Source: Lactobacillus johnsonii (GTDB lineage: Bacteria; Bacillota; Bacilli; Lactobacillales; Lactobacillaceae). Taken from it: DNA of 64,000 nucleotides. The stretch spans positions 310,001 through 374,000 of the forward strand of contig NZ_CP047409.1 of assembly GCF_013487865.1 (NCBI RefSeq). Reading direction: 5' to 3'. The translations under genes were made by a program, and so were the position numbers. The notes beneath the pieces are model-generated. The model saw nothing but the letters and a program-made list of their open reading frames with translations, ran no database searches and was not told the origin of the DNA. Shown piece after piece: positions 8,554 through 16,743 of this stretch. Position 1 is the first letter of the stretch. Every line of letters starts with the position of its first letter.

Positions 8554-11500
8554 ATGAACATTACAGAATTAATAAAAAAAGATAAAGATTTAAATAACTT
8601 TATTGAAAAAGCTCCAGTAGAAAAAAGATCGCTTTTAACTGGAGTAAATTCGGGTGCTTTTGCTGCTGTACTGATGCAAATGCTAAAAACTTGGCAGCAA
8701 CCGTTGATTTTGGTTGAAGATAATGAAGAAAAGGCGCAGACGCTTTTAGATGAATTAGGAAACTTATTGCCTGATGATATGGTATTTAGCTTCCCAGTTG
8801 ATGCTACAATTGCTACCCAAACGGCTATTGCATCTCCGGACGAACTTAGTCAAAGATTGCAGACCTTAGAGTTTTTAGCTGAAAAGAGAGCGGGGATTGT
8901 TGTAGTAACGCCTCAAGCTTTACAGTATAAGTTGAGTGATCCGAGAGATTTTACTAAGGCAAAAAAGATATTTAAGCCTGAGGCAGAATTCGATTTAGAT
9001 AAGTTAACTGAATGGCTTACGCAGGCAGGGTATCGCAGAGAAAGCATTGTAGCCCGTCCTGGAGAATTTGCTCGTCGAGGAGATATTCTTGATATTTATC
9101 CTTTGGATCAAGAGAATCCGATTCGAATTGAATTCTTTGGGGATGAAGTTGATACCGTAAAGGAGTTTGATTCAGCTACACAGCGTAGTTTAGAAGAAAA
9201 AGACAGTATTTCAATTGGCCCAGCTCTAGATCGAGTATTTTCACCACATAATTTTCAAGAAGCGGTAGAAAAAATAAAGCAGGATATGAGCGAATCAATT
9301 GCTGAAGAAGAGAGCGTTAAAAATCATTTTGTTAAGGCAATTGATTTATTAGAAGCTGGTGGTTTACCAGATAACTATGCCTTTTTAATTGATTATTTAC
9401 TTCCGCGATCTTTCAATTTAATTGATTATTTAGATAAAGATGGCTTATTACTATTTGATGATTGGCAGTCCATAAAAAAGAATGTAGCTGATGTGGATGC
9501 TCAAAATGAAGCTTTTATTTCCGAAGAAATAAAAGCCGGAGCAATGCTGAATAGTCAAAAATTACGCCATAGTTTTGAGCGAGTTGTTCAAAAATCAAAG
9601 CAAGCTCAGATTTTATTCTCGCTTTTCCAAAAAGGAATGGGCCGATTAAAATTTGATCAAATTCTTAACTTTACCACACGAGAAGTTCAACAGTTCTTTA
9701 GTCAAATGCCTTTGATTAAAAGTGAGCTAACACGATTTTCTAATGAAGGAAATACGGTTATCTTGCAAGCTGATTCGGAAACTCGTGCCAAGCAAATCGC
9801 TCAAAATTTAGTTGATTATGGCGTTGATATTCCGGTTGTAAAAGCAGATCAACTTTTATCAAATAAAGCTCAAATAACTGTAGGTAATTTTGCACATGGT
9901 TTTGCTTTACCTAGTTTAGATTTGGTTTATTTAACTGAACGAGAATTATTCAATCAAAGACCACATCACCGCAAACGTGTTAAGACTCTTGAAAATGCTC
10001 AACGGTTAAGAAACTATAATGAATTAAAACCAGGCGATTATGTTGTTCATGTCAATCATGGTATTGGACGGTTTGAAGGAATTAAAACATTAGATGTAGA
10101 TGGTAAAAAACGTGACTATATCACTATTACTTATCAACATCATGATCAGCTATTTGTCCCTGCTGACCAATTAGGTTTAGTACAAAAATATGTGGCTTCT
10201 GAAGGCAGAGTTCCTCATATTAATAAATTGGGAAGCTCTGAGTGGACTAAGACTAAAAAACGGGTTCAGTCAAAAGTTGAAGATATCGCAGATGATTTGA
10301 TTGAACTATACGCAAAACGTGAGTCTGAAAAAGGATTTGCTTTCAGTCCGGATGATGATTTACAAAAAGAATTCGAAGATGCTTTCCCATATCCTGAAAC
10401 TCCAGATCAGCTTCGTTCAATTAGAGAAATTAAGGCTGATATGGAAAGTCCGAAGCCAATGGATCGACTTTTAGTGGGAGATGTAGGCTTTGGTAAAACT
10501 GAAGTTGCCTTGAGAGCTGCTTTTAAAGCAATTCGGGATGGAAAACAAGTTGCCTTTTTAGCTCCAACTACTATTTTGGCGCAACAACATTTTGAAACCA
10601 TGCAAGACCGCTTTAAAGATTTTCCAGTCAATTGTGCGCTTTTATCACGTTTTCAAACTCCTGCTGAAGTGAAGGAGATAGTTGAAGGTGTAAAAAGTGG
10701 CAAGATTGATATGGTCGTTGGAACACACCGCTTGCTCTCAAAAGATGTCCAATTTAAAGACCTAGGCTTGTTAATTATTGATGAAGAACAGCGATTTGGA
10801 GTTAAGCATAAGGAAAGGCTAAAAGAATTAAAAGCCAATATCGATGTTTTGACTTTGACTGCTACTCCAATCCCTCGTACTTTACATATGTCGATGGTAG
10901 GAGTACGAGATCTTTCAGTTATGGAGACGCCACCTACTAACCGTTATCCAATTCAAACTTATGTTATGGAAGAAATGCCAAGTATTGTTCGTGAGGCCGT
11001 CCTTAGAGAAATGAAGCGTAACGGGCAAGTATTTTTCTTACATAATCGGATTGATGATATCGATAAAGTTGTTAGTCAATTAGAAGAACTGATTCCAGAA
11101 GCTAAAATCGAATATATTCATGGCCGCATGAGTGAAAACCAAATGGAAGATATCATGTATCGTTTTTCAAAAAACGAATTTGATATCTTGGTAACAACAA
11201 CAATTATTGAAACGGGCGTTGATATGCCAAATGTTAATACTATGATTGTTGAAGATGCAGATCATTATGGATTAAGTCAGCTATATCAATTACGTGGTCG
11301 AATAGGCAGAAGTGCCCGTTTAGCCTATGCCTATTTCCTTTATCAACCAAATAAAGTCTTAACTGAAATTGGTGAAAAACGGCTTAGTGCAATCCGCGAC
11401 TTTACTGAATTAGGATCCGGCTTTAAAATTGCTATGCGTGATTTATCAATTAGAGGGGCCGGTAATATGCTTGGAAAACAGCAGCATGGCTTCATTGATA

Positions 11501-12051
11501 GTGTTGGCTATGATTTATATGCCCAAATGTTAGACGAAGCAATTAAGAAACGTAAAGGTAAAAAAGTTGCGGTTAAATCTAATGCAGAAGTTCAATTTGA
11601 TTTGGAAGCATATATTCCCGATGATTATATTGCAGATCAAGAGCAAAAAATTGAGTTCTATAAGAAAATTAAGGGGATCAATGATCAAAAAGAGGCGGAC
11701 AATATCGCAGATGAATTAATTGATCGCTTTGGTGATTATCCACTTGCTGTAGAAAATCTTTTGAATGTATCTACAGTTAAGGCAGATGCAGATTTAGCTA
11801 AAGTTGTATCTCTTACTCAAAAATCAAATGATAAGTTGCAAGTCATTTTTAATAATCAAGCTAGTGAGGAATTAGAAGGACCAAATATTTTTAAGGCCCT
11901 AGAACATGTATCCCTAAGAGCACGAATTAACATGGATCCGCAAAAGAGATTGAACGTAATGCTTGAGCTTGAGAAAAATATGAGTACTAGACAATTATTT
12001 AATGAGCTTCATACATTCTTAGAAGCAGCTAGTGAGATTGTTCAAAAATAA
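8554..12051 (+). CDS. mfd: Transcription-repair coupling factor
   Basis: Mfd pushes RNA polymerase stalled at DNA damage off the template and recruits UvrA/B. The 1,165 residues have the full layout. This comprises the UvrB-like N-terminal part (about 1-340), a CarD-like RNA-polymerase interaction domain (about 475-550, GDYVVHVNHGIGRFEGI), and the translocase. The translocase has Walker A GDVGFGKTE (K648), DEEQ (743-746), TATPIPRTL and QLRGRIGR. The C-terminal TRCF domain (FDLEAYIPDDYI onward) is also present. The start lies one base after the pth stop, so translation is probably coupled. Confidence 0.96.
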   Translation: MNITELIKKDKDLNNFIEKAPVEKRSLLTGVNSGAFAAVLMQMLKTWQQPLILVEDNEEKAQTLLDELGNLLPDDMVFSFPVDATIATQTAIASPDELSQRLQTLEFLAEKRAGIVVVTPQALQYKLSDPRDFTKAKKIFKPEAEFDLDKLTEWLTQAGYRRESIVARPGEFARRGDILDIYPLDQENPIRIEFFGDEVDTVKEFDSATQRSLEEKDSISIGPALDRVFSPHNFQEAVEKIKQDMSESIAEEESVKNHFVKAIDLLEAGGLPDNYAFLIDYLLPRSFNLIDYLDKDGLLLFDDWQSIKKNVADVDAQNEAFISEEIKAGAMLNSQKLRHSFERVVQKSKQAQILFSLFQKGMGRLKFDQILNFTTREVQQFFSQMPLIKSELTRFSNEGNTVILQADSETRAKQIAQNLVDYGVDIPVVKADQLLSNKAQITVGNFAHGFALPSLDLVYLTERELFNQRPHHRKRVKTLENAQRLRNYNELKPGDYVVHVNHGIGRFEGIKTLDVDGKKRDYITITYQHHDQLFVPADQLGLVQKYVASEGRVPHINKLGSSEWTKTKKRVQSKVEDIADDLIELYAKRESEKGFAFSPDDDLQKEFEDAFPYPETPDQLRSIREIKADMESPKPMDRLLVGDVGFGKTEVALRAAFKAIRDGKQVAFLAPTTILAQQHFETMQDRFKDFPVNCALLSRFQTPAEVKEIVEGVKSGKIDMVVGTHRLLSKDVQFKDLGLLIIDEEQRFGVKHKERLKELKANIDVLTLTATPIPRTLHMSMVGVRDLSVMETPPTNRYPIQTYVMEEMPSIVREAVLREMKRNGQVFFLHNRIDDIDKVVSQLEELIPEAKIEYIHGRMSENQMEDIMYRFSKNEFDILVTTTIIETGVDMPNVNTMIVEDADHYGLSQLYQLRGRIGRSARLAYAYFLYQPNKVLTEIGEKRLSAIRDFTELGSGFKIAMRDLSIRGAGNMLGKQQHGFIDSVGYDLYAQMLDEAIKKRKGKKVAVKSNAEVQFDLEAYIPDDYIADQEQKIEFYKKIKGINDQKEADNIADELIDRFGDYPLAVENLLNVSTVKADADLAKVVSLTQKSNDKLQVIFNNQASEELEGPNIFKALEHVSLRARINMDPQKRLNVMLELEKNMSTRQLFNELHTFLEAASEIVQK

Positions 12052-12068
12052 GGAGAATAGAGAAAACA

Positions 12069-12311
12069 ATGAGAATCGATAAGTTTTTAAAGGTATCTAG
12101 ATTAGTTAAAAGACGTACTGTTGCTAAAGAAATGGCTGATCAAGGACGAGTAAAAGTTAATGACCGAGTAGTAAAATCTAGCTATGATGTTAAACTGGGT
12201 GATGTTATTGAAATCGGATTCGGTACAAAACAATTAAAAGCTCGTGTACTTGACTTAAGAGAAACAACTAAGAAGGCAGAAGCCAGTGACTTGTATGAGC
12301 TAATTGATTAA
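12069..12311 (+). CDS. rqcP: S4-domain RNA-binding protein RqcP (YabO/Hsp15-like)
   Basis: A small 80-residue S4-domain protein. The S4 fold is visible in MRIDKFLKVSRLVKRRTVAKEMADQGRV and RVVKSSYDVKLGDVIEI. In B. subtilis the equivalent gene (yabO/rqcP) encodes a factor that binds 50S subunits carrying stalled nascent chains. It works with RqcH in ribosome-associated quality control. The position directly after mfd and before divIC matches B. subtilis. AAGGAG lies about 12 bases upstream of the ATG. Confidence 0.85.
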   Translation: MRIDKFLKVSRLVKRRTVAKEMADQGRVKVNDRVVKSSYDVKLGDVIEIGFGTKQLKARVLDLRETTKKAEASDLYELID

Positions 12312-12330
12312 TGACAAGGGAAGAGTAAGA

Positions 12331-12360
12331 TGTTATATTAATAACAAGTGGTGATATAAT
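12331..12360 (+). promoter_or_regulatory. Promoter of divIC with an upstream inverted repeat
   Basis: TGATATAAT (12352-12360) is an extended -10 box. Immediately upstream, where a -35 box would be, is the inverted repeat TGTTAT-atta-ATAACA (12331-12346). The repeat could be an operator; no known regulator site was recognised. Confidence 0.5.
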
Positions 12361-12399
12361 TAAGATTTAGAATATTGACGAAAAGGCAGGGACATAGGT

Positions 12400-12777
12400 A
12401 TGCAGAGAGGGCCACGACTTTATAATGCCTTAAGCGATGAAGAACGCCTAGCACGTTTGCGACGTAAAGCAGCTAGAAAAGAAAAAGAGGTTCATCGCGT
12501 AAGGAAGAACCGAATTATTGCTTGTTTTGCAATTGCAATTTTAATTTTTGGGCTGCAACTAATTATGGTTCATGTGCAAACTGGTAGAATTAATAGTCAA
12601 ATTCAAACTAATAAAGCAGAGTTAAACCAGGTTAACAAAACCAATAAAAAATTAAAATCACAGGTTGCAGACTTAAAAGATCCTGATTATGTGGCTAAAG
12701 TAATTCGCTATAAGTTCTATTATTCTAAATCTGGTGAATCAATTTATACTCTTCCTGAAAAAGAGGAGGATTATTAG
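12400..12777 (+). CDS. divIC: Septum formation initiator, DivIC/FtsB family
   Basis: A bitopic division protein of 125 residues. It has a basic cytoplasmic N-terminus (about 1-45), a single membrane helix (IIACFAIAILIFGLQLIMV, about 46-66), and an extracytoplasmic coiled coil (about 70-100, INSQIQTNKAELNQVNKTNKKLKSQ). The conserved DPDYVAKVIRYKFYYSKSGE motif is at the end. DivIC complexes with FtsL/DivIB in the divisome and links FtsZ to septal wall synthesis. The position before yabR and tilS is the same as in B. subtilis. The stop overlaps the next gene's GTG. Confidence 0.88.
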   Translation: MQRGPRLYNALSDEERLARLRRKAARKEKEVHRVRKNRIIACFAIAILIFGLQLIMVHVQTGRINSQIQTNKAELNQVNKTNKKLKSQVADLKDPDYVAKVIRYKFYYSKSGESIYTLPEKEEDY

Positions 12778-13133
12778 TGAAATTTCCAATTGGATTAAGG
12801 CTCAATGCTAAAGTGAATAATATTACTAAACTTGGGATTTTTGTAACTTTGCCACATCGACATCATGGTTTGATTTTCCATAAAGACTTCGGTGATAAGT
12901 GGGAAAGTGTTAAAAAGAAGTATAGTGTTGGAGACGAAATCCGTGTTGTTGTGATCAATAATCGTGAAGGAAAAATTTCTCTATCATTGAGTCAGGTAAA
13001 TAATTCTGATTTAGTTGATCCAACTAATGAATTTAAAGATAGTAAAGATTTTACTCCACTAGCTAAATTATTAGAGAAATCTACTGATAAAATAGCTAAT
13101 TTAAAAAATCAATTGAATTTAAGTGACCGGTAG
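12777..13133 (+). CDS. S1 RNA-binding domain protein (YabR-like)
   Basis: The 118 residues comprise one S1 domain (about 4-72: GLRLNAKVNNITKLGIFVTLPHRHHGLIFHKDF... GDEIRVVVINNREGKISLSL) and a short polar tail. Such single-S1 proteins (B. subtilis YabR) probably bind RNA or ribosomes; the exact role is unknown. It begins with GTG overlapping the divIC stop (TAGTG). Its own stop codon lies in the loop of a terminator-like hairpin. Confidence 0.82.
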   Translation: MKFPIGLRLNAKVNNITKLGIFVTLPHRHHGLIFHKDFGDKWESVKKKYSVGDEIRVVVINNREGKISLSLSQVNNSDLVDPTNEFKDSKDFTPLAKLLEKSTDKIANLKNQLNLSDR

Positions 13134-13146
13134 GGGTCACTTTTTT
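13121..13146 (+). terminator. Terminator-like hairpin between the S1 gene and tilS
   Basis: The 8-bp stem AAGTGACC/GGTCACTT has a 6-base loop that holds the TAG stop of the S1 gene. It is followed by an uninterrupted T tract ending ten bases before the tilS ATG. Read-through or attenuation must occur for tilS to be expressed from the upstream promoter. Confidence 0.75.
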
Positions 13147-13155
13147 AATCTAAAA

Positions 13156-14451
13156 ATGACAAAATTTACAACTTTTTTTACTGAAAATAATATTGAAATA
13201 AAAAATAAAAAATTTTTACTGGCTGCAAGTGGCGGTCCAGATTCAGTAGCGTTGCTGAAGATGCTGGTTAATTTTTTACCTAATCCATCTGAACAATTGA
13301 TTGTTGCACATTTGGACCATTGTCTAAGAGATGATAGCTTTTTAGAAAGCCAACTTTTACAAAGATTAACTTCAGCCCTTAAAGTAAAGCTAGTAGAAAA
13401 AAAGTGGCCAGTTGAACTTCATCCGCAAGCTGGGGTTGAAGCAAAAGCCAGAGAGTACCGTTATGCATTCCTAGCAGAGGTTGGAAGAAAGTATCAAACT
13501 GATTATCTTTTAACAGCACATCACGGGGATGATTTAATTGAAAATATTTTATTGAAGTTTATTCGCTCTGGGGATGTAGCTGAAATGAATAGTCTTCAAA
13601 TTGTGGGAAATCTCGGTTCAATGAAATTGTTGCGCCCTTTAGTTAAATATTCTAAAGATGAATTATTGAAATATGATAAGGACCACCATCTTGATTTCAT
13701 TGAAGATAAAACTAATTTTGAAGATGACACTTTAAGAAATCGTTTGAGACATCATGTTGTTCCATTATTAAAGAAAGAGACAAGTCATCTAGTTAAAAAT
13801 GCTAACCACTTTAGTGAGAGTGTAGCGTTACTTTCAAAGTGTCAGAGTGATCTCTTTGATAGTTTACCTTCTCCAATAAATTTTAGTAAAGCGCTACGGG
13901 GTAAAAAGGAAGATATAGCTCGGTTAAATACACATGAAGCGGCAGCTTTTTTTGATTATTTAATCTATAAAAAGTGGCATCAAAGAATCCATTTTGATGA
14001 AATTGACTTGAATAAAAATGTGATTTTCAATAAAGAAAATTTTCAATTGCTTTTTTATCAAAAATATTACTATTTGATTAATAGAAATGAATTAGCTGTA
14101 ATTGATCCTAAAAGAAAACTAGTTAAATTAAATGAAAAATTTTCTTTTAACGGAAAAAAATATTTAATTACCCAGGATGAAAAGTCACAAAAATTGGCTG
14201 GTTATTTTTATGGCGAAAAAGCAAAGTATTTAGAGGTAGGGAGCTTGCCACAAGGTAGTACATTAAAGTTAGCTACAGGAAAACAAACTAAGGCTAAGAA
14301 AAAATTTGCTGAAAATGGGATTCCTTTAGCTTTAAGGCCGTATTGTTTGACAGTCTGGCAAGAGGAAAATCCAGTCTATGTTGAAAGTGTTTATCAAAAT
14401 CAAGAATATAACCCCAATTTTGTACGCTATAATGTATATATTTATTTTTAA
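13156..14451 (+). CDS. tilS: tRNA(Ile)-lysidine synthase
   Basis: TilS converts the wobble C of the CAU anticodon of tRNA-Ile2 to lysidine, so that AUA is read as isoleucine; it is essential in most bacteria. The 431 residues contain the PP-loop ATP motif AASGGPDS (S25-S30), AHLDHCLRDDS and TAHHGDDLIENILLKFIRSG. The TilS C-terminal domain (ENGIPLALRPYCLTVWQEENPVYV) is also present. ATG 13156 gives the usual N-terminus. An in-frame GTG at 13123 inside the hairpin would add 11 unlikely residues. Neither start has a clear ribosome site. The hpt gene that follows tilS in B. subtilis is absent here. Confidence 0.92.
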   Translation: MTKFTTFFTENNIEIKNKKFLLAASGGPDSVALLKMLVNFLPNPSEQLIVAHLDHCLRDDSFLESQLLQRLTSALKVKLVEKKWPVELHPQAGVEAKAREYRYAFLAEVGRKYQTDYLLTAHHGDDLIENILLKFIRSGDVAEMNSLQIVGNLGSMKLLRPLVKYSKDELLKYDKDHHLDFIEDKTNFEDDTLRNRLRHHVVPLLKKETSHLVKNANHFSESVALLSKCQSDLFDSLPSPINFSKALRGKKEDIARLNTHEAAAFFDYLIYKKWHQRIHFDEIDLNKNVIFNKENFQLLFYQKYYYLINRNELAVIDPKRKLVKLNEKFSFNGKKYLITQDEKSQKLAGYFYGEKAKYLEVGSLPQGSTLKLATGKQTKAKKKFAENGIPLALRPYCLTVWQEENPVYVESVYQNQEYNPNFVRYNVYIYF

Positions 14452-14486
14452 GTTTATGCAAAGTTCTATGGTAAAAGCATAATTTG

Positions 14487-14495
14487 TGGTAAAAT
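14487..14495 (+). promoter_or_regulatory. Probable extended -10 promoter of ftsH
   Basis: TGGTAAAAT has the TGn extension and a near-consensus -10, about 40 bases before ftsH. The -35 box is weak. Confidence 0.4.
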
Positions 14496-14534
14496 CGTTG
14501 GAGTAATTCCAAGAAGTGTCGCGGAGGTTAATAG

Positions 14535-16661
14535 ATGAAAAATAGAAGAAATAGACTGCTTTCTAACGGTCTTTTCTATATCATAGTATTCGTGATCCTC
14601 TTGGCTGGAATCAATTGGGCCGTGGGAGGCTCCGGTAGTAATGGTTCCACAGAAAATATCCGTTATTCTCAATTAGTAAAAGATTTAAAAGCGGGTAAAG
14701 TCAAGAGTATCAATGTACAACCATCTAATGGTGTATATACGGTTACTGGATCTTATAAGAAAGCTCAAAAGTCAAATAATCAAAATAATAATGGATTTGG
14801 ACTAATTCCAAGTTCACAAAGTAGTAATGAAGTAACCCGGTTCAGTACTACGATGCTTCAAAATGACTCAATGGTTAAGACAATTTCCGATCTTGCCCAA
14901 AAGAGTGGGGCATCTATTTCTGGACAAGGTGAATCTCAATCTGGAACCTGGATCTCTACGATTGTGATGCTTGTCCCAACTTTGATTTTTATTGTCATGC
15001 TTTGGATGATGATGAATCAAGGTGGACAAGGCCGTGGCGGCGGTATGATGAACTTTGGTAAGTCACATGTTAAGCCACAAGATCCAAGTAAAAACAAGGT
15101 TAGATTCTCAGATGTAGCTGGGGAAGAAGAAGAAAAGCAAGAATTGGTTGAAATTGTTGAATTCTTAAAGAATCCAGCAAAATATACTAAATTAGGTGCT
15201 CGAATTCCGGCTGGTGTTCTTCTTGAGGGTCCTCCAGGTACTGGTAAAACTTTACTTGCACGTGCAGTTGCAGGTGAAGCCGGTGTACCATTTTATTCAA
15301 TTTCTGGTTCAGACTTTGTAGAAATGTTTGTCGGTGTTGGTGCATCTCGTGTACGTGATCTGTTTGAAACAGCTAAGAAAAATGCACCAAGTATCATCTT
15401 TATTGATGAAATTGATGCTGTTGGACGTAAACGTGGTAATGGCGTAAGTGGTGGCCATGACGAAAGAGAACAAACTTTAAACCAATTACTGGTTGAAATG
15501 GATGGTTTCGAAGGTGATGAAGGTGTCATTGTTATGGCAGCTACTAACCGTTCTGATGTTCTTGATCCCGCACTTCTTCGTCCAGGTCGTTTTGACCGTA
15601 AAGTTTTAGTTGGTCGCCCAGATGTTAAGGGCCGTGAAGCTATTTTAAAGGTTCATGCTAAGAATAAACCTTTAGCCCCTGATGTTGATTTAAAGGAAGT
15701 AGCACGTCAAACTCCTGGCTTCGTTGGTGCTGATCTTGAAAATGTTTTAAACGAAGCTGCTTTAGTTGCTGCTCGTCGTAATAAGACTGAAATTACAGCT
15801 TCTGATATTGATGAAGCTGAAGATAGAGTTATTGCCGGCCCAGCTAAGAAAGATACTGTTATTTCTCCAGAAGAAAGAAAACGTGTTGCCTACCACGAAG
15901 CAGGACACGCAATTGTTGGATTGGTTCTTAGTGATTCAAGAACTGTTCGTAAGGTTACAATTGTTCCTAGAGGCCGTGCTGGTGGATATAACATCATGCT
16001 TCCAAAAGAAGATGAAAACATCATCACTAAGAAGCAGTTGATGGAACAAGTTGCTGGTTTAATGGGTGGTCGTGCTGGTGAAGAAGTAGTTGTGGGCGAT
16101 AAGTCTACTGGTGCTTCAAATGACTTTGAACAAGCAACTAACATCGCTCGGGGTATGGTTACTCAATATGGTATGACTGATGTTGGTATGACTGAGCTTG
16201 AGTCCCCAAGTATGCAATCACCTTATGGAACTAAGCCATATAGTGAAGCTACAGCTGCTAAGATTGATGAAGCAGTTAAAGAAATTCTTGATGAAGGTCA
16301 TAAACAAGCAGTTGACATCATTAAGAGTCACCGTGAAACTCATAAGATTATTGCAGAAGCCTTACTCAAGTATGAAACTTTAAACGAAAAACAAATTCTT
16401 TCATTATTCAAGACTGGTAAAATGCCTGAAAATGATGAAAATGAATTTCCAAGTGAGTCTAAAGCTTCAACTTATGAAGAGGCAAAAGCCGCAATGGAAA
16501 AGAAGGATCAACAAAGAGAAGAAACTGAAAACAAGGATGATAAAGAAGATATTCATCCACTTCCTGATGATCATAAGAATATTGATAATATTCCACTTAA
16601 TCCACCATCTGAAAAGAATGATTCTGAGGATCATAGTTCAGATGAAAATAAGGATGATTAA
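14535..16661 (+). CDS. ftsH: ATP-dependent zinc metalloprotease FtsH
   Basis: A membrane-anchored hexameric AAA protease that removes damaged membrane and short-lived cytoplasmic proteins. The 708 residues have two membrane helices (about 10-32 and 137-158), an extracytoplasmic loop between them, and an AAA domain. The AAA domain shows Walker A GPPGTGKT (K238), Walker B FIDEID, and the second region of homology [19 protein letters not shown]. The protease site is HEAGH (H454, E455, H458) with a third zinc ligand at about D530. The last ~70 residues are acidic and low-complexity. GCGGAGG precedes the ATG by about ten bases. Confidence 0.97.
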   Translation: MKNRRNRLLSNGLFYIIVFVILLAGINWAVGGSGSNGSTENIRYSQLVKDLKAGKVKSINVQPSNGVYTVTGSYKKAQKSNNQNNNGFGLIPSSQSSNEVTRFSTTMLQNDSMVKTISDLAQKSGASISGQGESQSGTWISTIVMLVPTLIFIVMLWMMMNQGGQGRGGGMMNFGKSHVKPQDPSKNKVRFSDVAGEEEEKQELVEIVEFLKNPAKYTKLGARIPAGVLLEGPPGTGKTLLARAVAGEAGVPFYSISGSDFVEMFVGVGASRVRDLFETAKKNAPSIIFIDEIDAVGRKRGNGVSGGHDEREQTLNQLLVEMDGFEGDEGVIVMAATNRSDVLDPALLRPGRFDRKVLVGRPDVKGREAILKVHAKNKPLAPDVDLKEVARQTPGFVGADLENVLNEAALVAARRNKTEITASDIDEAEDRVIAGPAKKDTVISPEERKRVAYHEAGHAIVGLVLSDSRTVRKVTIVPRGRAGGYNIMLPKEDENIITKKQLMEQVAGLMGGRAGEEVVVGDKSTGASNDFEQATNIARGMVTQYGMTDVGMTELESPSMQSPYGTKPYSEATAAKIDEAVKEILDEGHKQAVDIIKSHRETHKIIAEALLKYETLNEKQILSLFKTGKMPENDENEFPSESKASTYEEAKAAMEKKDQQREETENKDDKEDIHPLPDDHKNIDNIPLNPPSEKNDSEDHSSDENKDD

Positions 16662-16685
16662 GAGTTTATTGTAAGAGTGATGGTT

Positions 16686-16733
16686 AAACTCCTTTCTAAT
16701 ACTGAAATTACAGATTTTAGAAAGGAGTTTTTT
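16686..16733 (+). terminator. Intrinsic terminator after ftsH; its 3' arm holds the likely ribosome site of the next gene
   Basis: A perfect 14-bp stem (16686-16699 with 16717-16730) is followed by T to 16733. The only Shine-Dalgarno-like sequence before the next gene, AAAGGAG (16721-16727), lies inside the 3' arm. Confidence 0.88.
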
Positions 16734-16743
16734 GGTATTAAGA

